Below, in pieces: positions 8,466-16,094 of a stretch of 64,000 nucleotides of DNA (its first letter is position 1; each line of letters starts with the position of its first letter). The notes under the pieces were generated by a model. The model was not told the DNA's origin and made no database searches. It saw nothing but the letters and a program-made list of their open reading frames with translations. Source of the stretch: Streptomyces puniciscabiei (GTDB lineage: Bacteria; Actinomycetota; Actinomycetes; Streptomycetales; Streptomycetaceae); contig NZ_VFNX01000001.1 of NCBI RefSeq assembly GCF_006715785.1, positions 1,688,501-1,752,500 of the forward strand, in the 5' to 3' direction. Position numbers and translations under genes: made by a program.

Positions 8466-9132
8466 GTGAGTAAACAATCGGACGAGTTGGGGGATCTCGT
8501 GGATGTGACCACGCTTGCCGTCGCACTCATCAGCGTCGGAGGCACGCTGGGCGGAACCTTGGGCGGGGCAGTGCTCAGCCAGCGCGCTAACCGAGAGCAA
8601 AACGAGCGTGCCGATCGTGAACGGGAGCAAGAGCGCCAGGACCAAGCGCAGCAGGCCAAGCGCGATCTCTATGCCCAACTGAACACCACGGCTCGCGCCT
8701 ACCGGATCGCCGCCCGAGACGCCGTCCAGGCAACCGAGCGTGGTGAAAGCAGTGCCCCGGCAGTTCTCGACGCTGCCAAGGAAGCCTGGGCCGACCAGTA
8801 CTCTCACGCGCAGATGGCGCTGACGAAGGACATCCTGGAAGTAGCCTCAAAGCTCAACAGGGCACTGGGAGTCGGGTACTCAATCGTCAAGCAGTTGCCT
8901 AGCAGCCCTGACCGCAACGAGACCTATGAGCGGGCGAAGGCATGGTTCAGCGGCCCCCCTGTCCGATGGTGTGTGCCTGCTACGGGTCACGCTGCGACAT
9001 GACCTCGGCGTTGAGGTCGACCCCCACTTCGAGCAGACTCGCATGCAGATGGTCGCCGCGCTCAACAGCGCGAGGGGAAACCTTGAGCGCCTACTCGCCG
9101 CAGAGCGCACCCAGGGCGCCGGGCCACGTTGA
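8466..9132 (+). pseudogene. Frameshifted membrane/coiled-coil protein gene
   Basis: The first part (GTG at 8466, or GTG at 8499 behind GGGGGATCTC) encodes one hydrophobic segment (VTTLAVALISVGGTLGGTLGG) and a charged coiled coil (residues about 40-75, QRANREQNERADREREQERQ). It then reads ERAKAWFSGPP before running into unrelated sequence ending at 9002. The neighbouring frame from about 8926 continues with DGVCLLRVTLRHDLGVEVDP and a helical end NLERLL, which looks like the true C-terminus. A single frameshift near 8950-8970 explains both. Function unknown; the topology suggests a small membrane-anchored protein. A sequencing error could also produce this. Confidence 0.6.
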
Positions 9133-9197
9133 CGCGCAGTACCAACGGCGAGGCCCCTGGACGCAATGCCAGGGGCCTCGAACTCGTTCAAGCGGAT

Positions 9198-10124
9198 TCA
9201 CTCGTACTCGCGGAGCAGGTCCTCGATACGGCGATTGGCGACGTCCTGCCGACCGTCGAGGCACTTCGCGTACCGGGTCAGCAGGACCTCAACGCTGTTG
9301 CCGGTGCGCTCGGCAACTTCGGTGGGATCCACTCCGGCATTGAGCCACGTCGACAGCGCCGAGTGCCGAAGGTCGTACGGCCTACTCGCGAGCGGCGAGG
9401 CCGCGACGGCCGGCGGGGGCGCCAGGAGCCGAGCCTCCTGCCACACGCGGAAGTAGGTCGAGGACGGCGACCGAGCCCTTCTCACTGAAGAAGAGTCGCC
9501 CGTCTTCCGCCGTGCCGAACGTGGCGAGGTGATCGTGGAGCATTGCGACCAGCTGGGGCGGAATGGGCGCACGCCGAACGTCCTCAGCCGGCCGATTCTT
9601 CAGCCCGCGGTCGTCGTGGGTCTCCCCCGAGTCGGTCCACTGCTTGCCGACCGAAGGACGAGTCCGGTGGAGCAGTGCCGATCCCCATCCCTGCTCGGGC
9701 AGGACGAGGCCAGTCTCCACCAGGCCGACCGCCTCAGCGGGACGCAGGCCACCGAAGTACATCGCCGCGAACAACCCGACGAGACGCCGGCTGCGAGCAC
9801 GCCGGTAGCCGCCCACGTAGGAGACAGCCGCCAGGAGATGCGAGCCTGCCCCGGGCTGGCGACAACACGAGGATCCACCTGGTTGGACACCTTCGGCTTC
9901 TGCCAGCGGACAGCCGTGATGGGGTTCTCACGCAGCTCCCCCAGGTCGACCGCGTAATTCGCGGCATTCACGAGCGTCCGGCGCTTACGCCGCACGGTCT
10001 CCGCCGACGCTGCCGACGGGCCGCTCGACGTTCTGCTCGGCGGGCGAGGCAACAGCGGTGGCAGACCAGCCAGACGGCCACCTTGCAGCCGTCCACAGCA
10101 GGGACGCCCTGGTCGCCCTGCCAC
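9198..10124 (-). pseudogene. Tyrosine recombinase (integrase), broken by two frameshifts
   Basis: Three successive frames carry consecutive parts of one phage-type integrase. The highest-coordinate part has ETVRRKRRTLVNAANYAVDLGEL and NPITAVRW. The middle part (to about 9430) has FAAMYFGGLRPAEAVGL with the box I arginine and APIPPQLVAMLHDHL. The last part has RPYDLRHSALSTWLNAGVD (box II) and LLTRYAKCLDG with the nucleophilic tyrosine, ending at 9198. Frame changes fall near 9830 and 9450. The N-terminal arm-binding domain is not clearly readable above 10,090. The element that brought it is probably fixed. Its position 4 kb from tRNA-Arg suggests, but does not prove, that the tRNA was the integration site. 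Confidence 0.8.
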
Positions 10125-10222
10125 GAACGGAGTTCACCGAACCGTTGGAACGTGTTTGTGTCACCTGATAGATCAACTGCCTAACGTGCGTTGGCTACTC
10201 CCGCCATGGAAGGACACCGCAC

Positions 10223-11386
10223 ATGAGACGCGTCACCAAGTTCTCCTCCGCAGCTGTCGGCCTGGCAGTCCTCGCCGTCACCGGCACCGCCATCGCCGCC
10301 GCGAACCAGAGCGACAACGACTGGCCGTACGCCCACCACGGCGCGGCCTCGTACACCCTGGCGGCCGTCGGCGACATCGCCTGCGAGCCCGACGACGCCG
10401 AGAATGCCGCCACCCCTACGTCGCTCAAGTGCGGCAGCCCCACCCTGGGCGGCATGAGCGCCGAGTTCGCCACCGCCAAGCAGGCCACGGGCATGCACCC
10501 CGATGCCGTGGCACTGCTGGGCGACGAGCAGTACCAGGTCGGCAAGCTGACCGACTTCGAGCAGTCCTTCGAGCAGGCATGGGGCGGCCTGAAGATGCTC
10601 GAACGCCCGGCGCCGGGCAACCACGAGTACTACCCGTATGCCAAGAAGGGCGACAACGAGGCCGGGCAGAACGGTGCCGGATACTTCGGCTACTTCAACG
10701 GCCACGACCAGGCCGGCACGCCGGAGACCCAGGGCCAGGCCGGCGACGACACCGCTGACAAGCAGGGGTGGTACTCCTACAACCTCGGCAACTGGCACAT
10801 CATCTCGCTCAACGCCGAGTGCAACTCCGACACGTTCAACCATGACTGCTCCACGGCGGACAGCGGCCTCCTCGGCCAGGAGACCCAGTGGCTCTCGAAC
10901 GACCTGGCCGCCAACAAGCGTCAGTGCACGATCGCGTACTGGCACCAGGCGACGTTCAGCGCCACGACGGCCTCGACCGCCGCGGTGCCCGCTTCCGCGC
11001 CGGGCGCCGGCGGCGTCGAGGGTGCAGCGACCGACGCGTGGTGGAAGCTCCTGTACCAGCACCACGCCACGCTCATCCTCAACGGTCACGAGCACGCGTA
11101 CGCCCGGCTGCGCCCGATGAACCCCGCCGGCCAGTACGACCCGACCCACGGCATCCCGGAGTTCATCGTCGGCTCCGGCGGCGAGGCCCTCGACACTCTC
11201 GCCGGCTCGCCCGGCAACTACGACAATCCCAACGTGGTCACCGCCCAGGCCAGCGCCTTCGGCGTCATGAAGCTGACCCTCAAGTCCCACAGCTACAGCT
11301 GGGACTACAAGCCCGTCCTGCCCGGCCCCGGCTTCGACTCCACAGCGCTGCAGTACAGCGACTCCGGCAGCGGCACCTGCAACTGA
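10223..11386 (+). CDS. Secreted calcineurin-like metallophosphoesterase
   Basis: Exported two-metal phosphatase or phosphodiesterase, 387 residues. The signal peptide spans about 1-26. The metallophosphatase blocks appear in order: AAVGDIAC (about 50), LLGDEQYQ (about 98), PAPGNHEYYPY (about 132), IAYWHQATFS (about 238) and LNGHEHAYARL (about 290). Sequence style resembles purple acid phosphatase and alkaline phosphatase-like phosphoesterases of actinomycetes; the substrate cannot be told. Start ATG 10223 is preceded by GGAAGGA. Isolated gene in accessory DNA, immediately followed by insertion-element debris. Confidence 0.85.
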   Translation: MRRVTKFSSAAVGLAVLAVTGTAIAAANQSDNDWPYAHHGAASYTLAAVGDIACEPDDAENAATPTSLKCGSPTLGGMSAEFATAKQATGMHPDAVALLGDEQYQVGKLTDFEQSFEQAWGGLKMLERPAPGNHEYYPYAKKGDNEAGQNGAGYFGYFNGHDQAGTPETQGQAGDDTADKQGWYSYNLGNWHIISLNAECNSDTFNHDCSTADSGLLGQETQWLSNDLAANKRQCTIAYWHQATFSATTASTAAVPASAPGAGGVEGAATDAWWKLLYQHHATLILNGHEHAYARLRPMNPAGQYDPTHGIPEFIVGSGGEALDTLAGSPGNYDNPNVVTAQASAFGVMKLTLKSHSYSWDYKPVLPGPGFDSTALQYSDSGSGTCN

Positions 11387-11461
11387 GGCCCCGACTTTCC
11401 TCCATACCCGAGGCGTGGGCCACGATCGAAATCAGCTCTGCGGCAGCCGTTGAAGCCACGA

Positions 11462-11502
11462 CGTCAAGCATCAACCGAGACAAGACACGCCCCACGCGAC
11501 CG
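11462..11502. repeat. Solo IS-end-like sequence plus first copy of the 14-bp target repeat
   Basis: CGTCAAGCATCAACCGAGAC at 11462-11481 resembles the terminal part of the right inverted repeat of the adjacent element (CGTCAAGCATCACCCGGGAT at 12034). It is followed at 11489-11502 by GCCCCACGCGACCG, the same 14 bp that follows the right end at 12060-12073. So about 40 bp are repeated in direct orientation on both sides of the 11503-12059 element. Confidence 0.65.
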
Positions 11503-12059
11503 TGTCGGATCCCAGCTGATGCTTGACATTCCGGTCTCAGGTGATGGTTGACGGTGGTCCTAGGCATTGTCCCGTCTCCAGCTACCCTCCGGCCAGGGAG
11601 CAGGACTACTTGTCCGCGCCGTCTTCCCGGAGCTCGTCACAGAGCTGATCACTCTCCTGGAGAACGAACGAGAACGTGAGCTAGCCATCTGTGCGTGGGA
11701 TCTTCGGCTGGTTGACGAGTGCGGCTGCGGCGATGACTTTTGCCAGAGCTTCCAGACAGCAGCTCATCCGCAGGGGCCATACGGCGTCGGCCATCGGTGC
11801 GTGCCTCTCTTGTCCTCGCAAGGGATGCTGTGCCTGGACGTCGTGGATGACCGGATCACGTACGTCGAGGTACTCGATCGGCCACCTATGCACCGCCAGA
11901 GTGAGCGGCCGTGAGGTCGGCCTCGACAACCGACAACTCCACCAGCGCCAATCCCGGCCTCCCCGCACGCACCGCAACGACGCGCACAGAAAAGCCGATC
12001 ACGGCCACTGTCAACCACCAGCTGGGACCGAACCGTCAAGCATCACCCGGGATCGGACA
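11503..12059. mobile_element. 557-bp inverted-repeat element with passenger ORF and no transposase
   Basis: The ends are imperfect 55-bp inverted repeats, about 45 of 55 matching: left starts TGTCGGATCCCAGCTGATGC (11503-11557), right read inward starts TGTCCGATCCCGGGTGATGC (12059-12005). Each contains two internal copies of a TGATGCTTGAC / TGATGGTTGAC block 27 bp apart. The termini are TG...CA, and GCCCCACGCGACCG flanks both sides as a candidate 14-bp target duplication (11489-11502, 12060-12073). The end structure suggests an IS481-like or IS21-like origin. A full element of either kind would be 1-2.5 kb; this one carries no transposase frame, only the unrelated ORF at 11567. Either an internally deleted IS or a MITE-like carrier. 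Confidence 0.7.
11567..11914 (+). CDS. Small hypothetical protein carried inside the inverted-repeat element
   Basis: 115 residues from a TTG codon 10 bp inside the left inverted repeat. The reading LLVRAVFPELVTELITLLENERERELA, then ECGCGDDFCQSFQTA (three cysteines close together), GPYGVGHRCVPLL and GMLCLDVVDDRITYVEVLDRPPM looks like a well-formed globular protein, and I believe similar proteins occur as conserved hypotheticals in Streptomyces. It has no transposase feature. The original start may have been lost when the element captured the gene. Function unknown. Confidence 0.6.
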   Translation: MSRLQLPSGQGAGLLVRAVFPELVTELITLLENERERELAICAWDLRLVDECGCGDDFCQSFQTAAHPQGPYGVGHRCVPLLSSQGMLCLDVVDDRITYVEVLDRPPMHRQSERP

Positions 12060-12073
12060 GCCCCACGCGACCG

Positions 12074-12409
12074 ACTGAGTTACAACTTTCTCCACGGGTT
12101 CAAGTCGGCTCGGCCCCCGGCCGGGCCTGCGCTCCTGTCTCCGCCCCGCTCCAGCCCGGCCGGCGCCCGTGCCGCGCGCACAGCAATCCGCCGCCTCGCA
12201 ACCGAGCTTGCCTGAACGGCCTGGTCGCAAGAGGTCGGGCGGCGCAGCCCCTGTCCATGCGTCGGCCCAGCAGTTGGCGTATATCGAGCGGTGGCGGGCT
12301 GCACTCACTTGTCTACTGCCCAGCAGTGTCAGTGGCGCGTGCCAGGATCGCCTAACGATGTCTTCCGCTGTGTCCGCCCCTCCGCGGGGCGACCTTGGAG
12401 AGGAGCTGT
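12074..12409. other. Non-coding stretch upstream of the GIY-YIG gene
   Basis: About 335 bp between the inverted-repeat element and the next gene. I see no gene and no clear hairpin; base composition changes from GC-rich (12080-12250) to more mixed sequence near 12300. It probably carries the promoter of the following gene. Confidence 0.4.
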
Positions 12410-13306
12410 ATGGCCGCCCCCTCACCTGCTCCCAAGAAACGCCGCGACGTGGCTGAAACCCTCCTCGGAGTGCTCACATGCGTCCTCATAGCCTTGATCT
12501 CCGTATTGGAATCGGCGCTAGTAATCCCACGCATTGGGCGTTATGGGACTAGCAGCTTCGACAAATGGTGCTTGAACGCGCAGTACATTGCGTTGATTTT
12601 CATGTGGTTTAGCTTGCTCGGCCACGAATACGTACACCGGCATGAGCGTGCCTGGGCGAAAAAGAGCCGCAGATACGGTTACACGATACAGGGCCTAGCT
12701 CTTGCATTGTGTGCCGCCACTAACTGGGGTAAGGGGATCTGGGGAGCCGTAATTGTCGCCTTCCTCCTCCTTATGGTTTATTCGGTTTGGGATGCCTATA
12801 TGAAGGCGCTCGCACTCCACCCCGAAGATCAGAAGGTCCTTGATCAAATAATTGAGCAGAAGAGGCAGCGAGCACAGGAGAGATGGGAAGAGGAGCAGCG
12901 CCACCGCCGCGCCGCTCGACTAGAAGAAGCGGCAGCCCAATATGGCCAGGATCTGGCCATCGACCCCAGCGAGACGAAGAAGCCTTCGGTGGAGTGGAAA
13001 ATTCCCTCACGCAAGCATCAGCCTCTTGTCTACTTTATTCGCAACGGTAACCGAGTGAAGATTGGAACGACAACAGACCTGCGGCGGCGTGTACGCACAC
13101 TAGCGCTACGCCCCGAAAATGTCGTGCTCCTCGAGGCGGGCGGCATGGATCGTGAACGTGACTTCCATAAGCGCTTCGAGAAGTATCGTGAGGGGAATAC
13201 TGAGTGGTTCCGCGACCTAGGAGAACTAAGCGCATACATTACAGAACGCGTTGAGGAGATCCGTCGCCAGCAAGCAGCCACCCGTTCTGGCTCTGCTGAC
13301 AGGTAG
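12410..13306 (+). CDS. Membrane-anchored GIY-YIG (T5orf172/Mug113-like) protein
   Basis: A 298-residue protein with two parts. Residues about 15-140 hold three or four hydrophobic segments (TLLGVLTCVLIALISVLES, YIALIFMWFSLLGH, LALALCAATNWG, GAVIVAFLLLMVYSVW). After a charged coiled coil (about 150-195, QKRQRAQERWEEEQRHRRAA) comes a GIY-YIG-like domain: LVYFIRNGNRVKIGTTTDLRRRV, then LLEAGGMDRERDFHKRFEKYREGNTEWF. YFI and KIG stand for the GIY and YIG strands, with conserved arginine and glutamate. ATG 12410 follows AGGAG. Codon use is clearly less GC-biased than in neighbours, a sign of recent transfer. It may be a membrane-tethered nuclease, for example in phage or plasmid conflict; that is inference. 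Confidence 0.75.
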   Translation: MAAPSPAPKKRRDVAETLLGVLTCVLIALISVLESALVIPRIGRYGTSSFDKWCLNAQYIALIFMWFSLLGHEYVHRHERAWAKKSRRYGYTIQGLALALCAATNWGKGIWGAVIVAFLLLMVYSVWDAYMKALALHPEDQKVLDQIIEQKRQRAQERWEEEQRHRRAARLEEAAAQYGQDLAIDPSETKKPSVEWKIPSRKHQPLVYFIRNGNRVKIGTTTDLRRRVRTLALRPENVVLLEAGGMDRERDFHKRFEKYREGNTEWFRDLGELSAYITERVEEIRRQQAATRSGSADR

Positions 13307-13672
13307 GTGGGACCGCGCGCCTTGCTGGGCCGTTCTCGTACGCATCTCGATGCAAGCATCGATCCGTTCCTCATGGCCTACTACGAGCCGTTTCTAGCAG
13401 CAATCGACATGGGCGACAGCAACAGCAGCAGCGACCACTTCGTTGCGGCACGGTTCGAACCATTCAGGGTGCGGGTGGGACTTCTCCGTCCCATCGCCGA
13501 CCGCGTCCGACAAGCAAGGGCGGGTCAGGTGAGTGGACTGTACGGATCGGTGAAGGAGATCCTTCTCAACACCCAGGAACGTAACCTCGGACGGCTCGAA
13601 GGTCACACCGCTACCGACGGCACGCTTGTGGAGACTGATTGGGGAGCACAGCTCGCCCTGAACGATCGCTAA
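13307..13672 (+). CDS. Small hypothetical protein, possibly a gene remnant
   Basis: 121 residues from a GTG that abuts the stop codon of the GIY-YIG gene. Readable stretches include SIDPFLMAYYEPFLAAIDMG, FEPFRVRVGLLRPIADRVRQA and GLYGSVKEILLNTQERNLGRLEG. I recognise no family. Codon use is intermediate. It could be the second gene of a two-gene unit with the GIY-YIG protein or the tail of a larger, lost gene. Confidence 0.35.
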   Translation: MGPRALLGRSRTHLDASIDPFLMAYYEPFLAAIDMGDSNSSSDHFVAARFEPFRVRVGLLRPIADRVRQARAGQVSGLYGSVKEILLNTQERNLGRLEGHTATDGTLVETDWGAQLALNDR

Positions 13673-13823
13673 GGAGCCGTGGTACCAGACAACCTCGGGC
13701 GTCCAACGCAGGGGCTGTGCTGCGTAGAGCTAAATCCGCTGGCCGCAGGCAAGCATCCACGCTCCGGGGGAACGCGCCTTTGTCCGCCTGCCAGGGTGAG
13801 AAACGTTCAGTGGCGGGGTGGCT

Positions 13824-15959
13824 TCATCGCTGGTGCAGTTCGTTGAGCATGAGCCTGGCGGTATGGACGTGGCGGTGTCCGGGCTCGAGAACGCGCTGCG
13901 CGTGGGAGAGGATCCGGGTGAGTTCCTCGGCCGCCTCTCCGGTACGGCTGTCGGCGATCAGCGCCTGGCACCTTTGGAGGCGGGAGTGCACCACGTGTGG
14001 GTGGTCGGTGCCGAGGACACTGCTGCGGTCGATCACCAGCCGGGTGAACGCCGCCACTGCCTCGCCCGTTCGGCCTGCCCGGGCTGCGAAGGCCGCCGCA
14101 GTGCTCACCATGGCGAGTGTGTGCGGGTTGCCCGGTCCGAGGCATCGCCGCGCATGGCGTAAGAGCTCCTGCAACTCCTCTTCCGCCAGAGCCGGATCCT
14201 CGTCAAGACCGCGGAACCAGATGAGGCTGCGCCGGGTGGCGAGGACCTGGGGGTGGTCCGGTCCCTCCAGCTGTAATCGGTCCTCCAGGAGAGCCCGTAG
14301 CAGCCGGACGGCCGTCCGGGTGTTCCCCGCCTCCCCGGTGAAGTAGGCCTGCTGATGGCGGGCGGCCAGCGTGTCGGTGTGCGTCGGCCCGAGGGTTGCC
14401 GTCGTGTCGACCACCAATGCACGGAACGCGGCTTCGGCCGCGTGCGTGTCGCCGGCCTCCCCGGTGAAGAACGCCAACTGATGCCGGGCGGAGAGCGTGT
14501 CGGGATGGCACGGACCGAGTTCGGCGTACCTGCGCCGTACGACGTCCTCGAGGCTTCTCACCGCCTGGCGGGGCCAGCCGCGGTCTCCGACAGCTATGGC
14601 CAGCAGGAAGTCGGCCCCGGCCGCTCCCCCGGCCCGGGCCAGTTCGAGAGCCGCCACTGCGCGCGACAACTGGTTCGCCTGATGGGCGACCAGCCCCATG
14701 TCGTAGGCATCGGCAGGCCCGACCCGGGTCAGCAGCGCCTCCCACAGGTGATCCGGCACCGGAGGCAGTCCTGGCGCGTTCAGCAAGTAGTCGAACGCCA
14801 CATAACCCTGGCTGTAGTTCCCGACCAGGAGCCCGCTCGTCGCGTAGGCGGCTTTGCAGGCCCATCGCATCGCGTCCTCAAAAGGCTCGGGCTGCAGATC
14901 CGGTCCACCGCGCTCTACGAGGTACGGCGGGTGGAGCTCCTGGAGCCATTGTCTGCTCACCGGTCGCCGCAGTCCTGAGCGGCGGCAGTCGACCGCCGCG
15001 GCCACGACGGCCGCTCCGCGCGGGTTGGCCCCGGGCGCCCAGGCGTGATCCCACGCAGCAAGGAGTTCGGGACCGGCTGCCATCACCTCTGCGAGTCCGA
15101 ACCGGTTGCAGGACTCCAGAGCGAGCCTGATCCTCGCATCGGCCTGTTCCGCCGCGGCTCGTTCCCGTTCGGCCGGCGACCAGTGGCGAGCAAGGCTGAT
15201 CATCCTCGCCTGGCTCAGCACCTCCCGCTGGGAGCGCCAGGCGTCGCGGTCGGACCCGGTGAGCCTGCTCTCCTCCCGGGCGTCATAACGGCGATACTCC
15301 TCGGACCGCATCGTCGCCAGTACCACGGCACGGCCGGGCCTCCCCTGGAGCAGCCCGGCCAGCATGGAGGTGGTCACTCCGTCGGCGCCCAGGTAGTTCT
15401 CGAGATCGTCCAGCCACAGGACAGCACGCCTGCGCCGCCGGGCCACCTCGATGGCAGCGCTGAGGGCGGTCCTGGTCAGGGGGCGTACGAAGGAGTGCTG
15501 GGGGAAGAGCGACCGTGTGACCTCGTAGGCCAGACGCGTCTTGCCGGCGGTCGACTCGCCCACGATGAGAACGAAGCCGCCATGCCTCAGGGCTTCTCTC
15601 AGCAGCGGCTCGGCGTCGCGCTCCACGTAAGGGGGCACCGACTGCGTATGCCGGCCGTCCGCGGGGTGGACACCGGCCAGTTCGGGGCGGTCCAGCTGGC
15701 TGCATCTGGGGATGCGCCCGGCCGGGGTCCGCAGCAGGGCTGCGGCGGGCGAACTGGTCCGCTGCGGACGCATGAGGTCCGCCACGAGGCCGTACACGGC
15801 CGTGACGGCCGCACCGATTCCGGTGGCGAGCGGACCGGTCGTCCAGGTGGTGGCGAGTGCCAACGCACAGGCTCCGGTCGCGACAGCTGTCAGGTACCTC
15901 AGCCAGCCGCGGCCCGGGCTGCTTTCTCGGCGAAGATACGGCAACACGCCTGCCCCCAT
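13824..15959 (-). CDS. P-loop NTPase with TPR repeats (STAND-like), membrane-anchored
   Basis: A 711-residue protein. Residues 20-62 contain two short hydrophobic segments (LTAVATGACALALATTW, GIGAAVTAVYGLVADLM). The NTPase module follows: Walker A VGESTAGKTRLAYEV (134-148) and Walker B AVLWLDDLENYLG (about 179-191), as in STAND-type ATPases. From about residue 440 there are repeated helical units of the type LGPxHPDTLSARHQLAFFTGEAGD, LGPTHTDTLAARHQQAYFTGEAGN and LGTDHPHVVHSRLQRCQALIADS, the TPR_10/TPR_12 pattern. STAND proteins are ligand-activated switches and several classes act in phage defence; the ligand and effector here are unknown. Minus strand, between accessory DNA and ku. Confidence 0.75.
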   Translation of the reverse strand: MGAGVLPYLRRESSPGRGWLRYLTAVATGACALALATTWTTGPLATGIGAAVTAVYGLVADLMRPQRTSSPAAALLRTPAGRIPRCSQLDRPELAGVHPADGRHTQSVPPYVERDAEPLLREALRHGGFVLIVGESTAGKTRLAYEVTRSLFPQHSFVRPLTRTALSAAIEVARRRRRAVLWLDDLENYLGADGVTTSMLAGLLQGRPGRAVVLATMRSEEYRRYDAREESRLTGSDRDAWRSQREVLSQARMISLARHWSPAERERAAAEQADARIRLALESCNRFGLAEVMAAGPELLAAWDHAWAPGANPRGAAVVAAAVDCRRSGLRRPVSRQWLQELHPPYLVERGGPDLQPEPFEDAMRWACKAAYATSGLLVGNYSQGYVAFDYLLNAPGLPPVPDHLWEALLTRVGPADAYDMGLVAHQANQLSRAVAALELARAGGAAGADFLLAIAVGDRGWPRQAVRSLEDVVRRRYAELGPCHPDTLSARHQLAFFTGEAGDTHAAEAAFRALVVDTTATLGPTHTDTLAARHQQAYFTGEAGNTRTAVRLLRALLEDRLQLEGPDHPQVLATRRSLIWFRGLDEDPALAEEELQELLRHARRCLGPGNPHTLAMVSTAAAFAARAGRTGEAVAAFTRLVIDRSSVLGTDHPHVVHSRLQRCQALIADSRTGEAAEELTRILSHAQRVLEPGHRHVHTARLMLNELHQR

Positions 15960-16094
15960 TGCGTGATGTGGCTGCCCATTGTTTCTTCACCACATCGGCC
16001 GTGTCGACAGGTTCGTCCGCGCCCGGCAGTCGTCCCTCGGTCGACCCTCGGTCGACCCCGCGATCGCCACCCCGGCGACGCCGCGTACGCGCCC

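Noticed and set aside
5381..13823. Second copy of the tRNA-Arg 3' end as attachment site
   Set aside because: I scanned the interval for the T-arm/acceptor sequence and saw no convincing copy, so no att sites are claimed.
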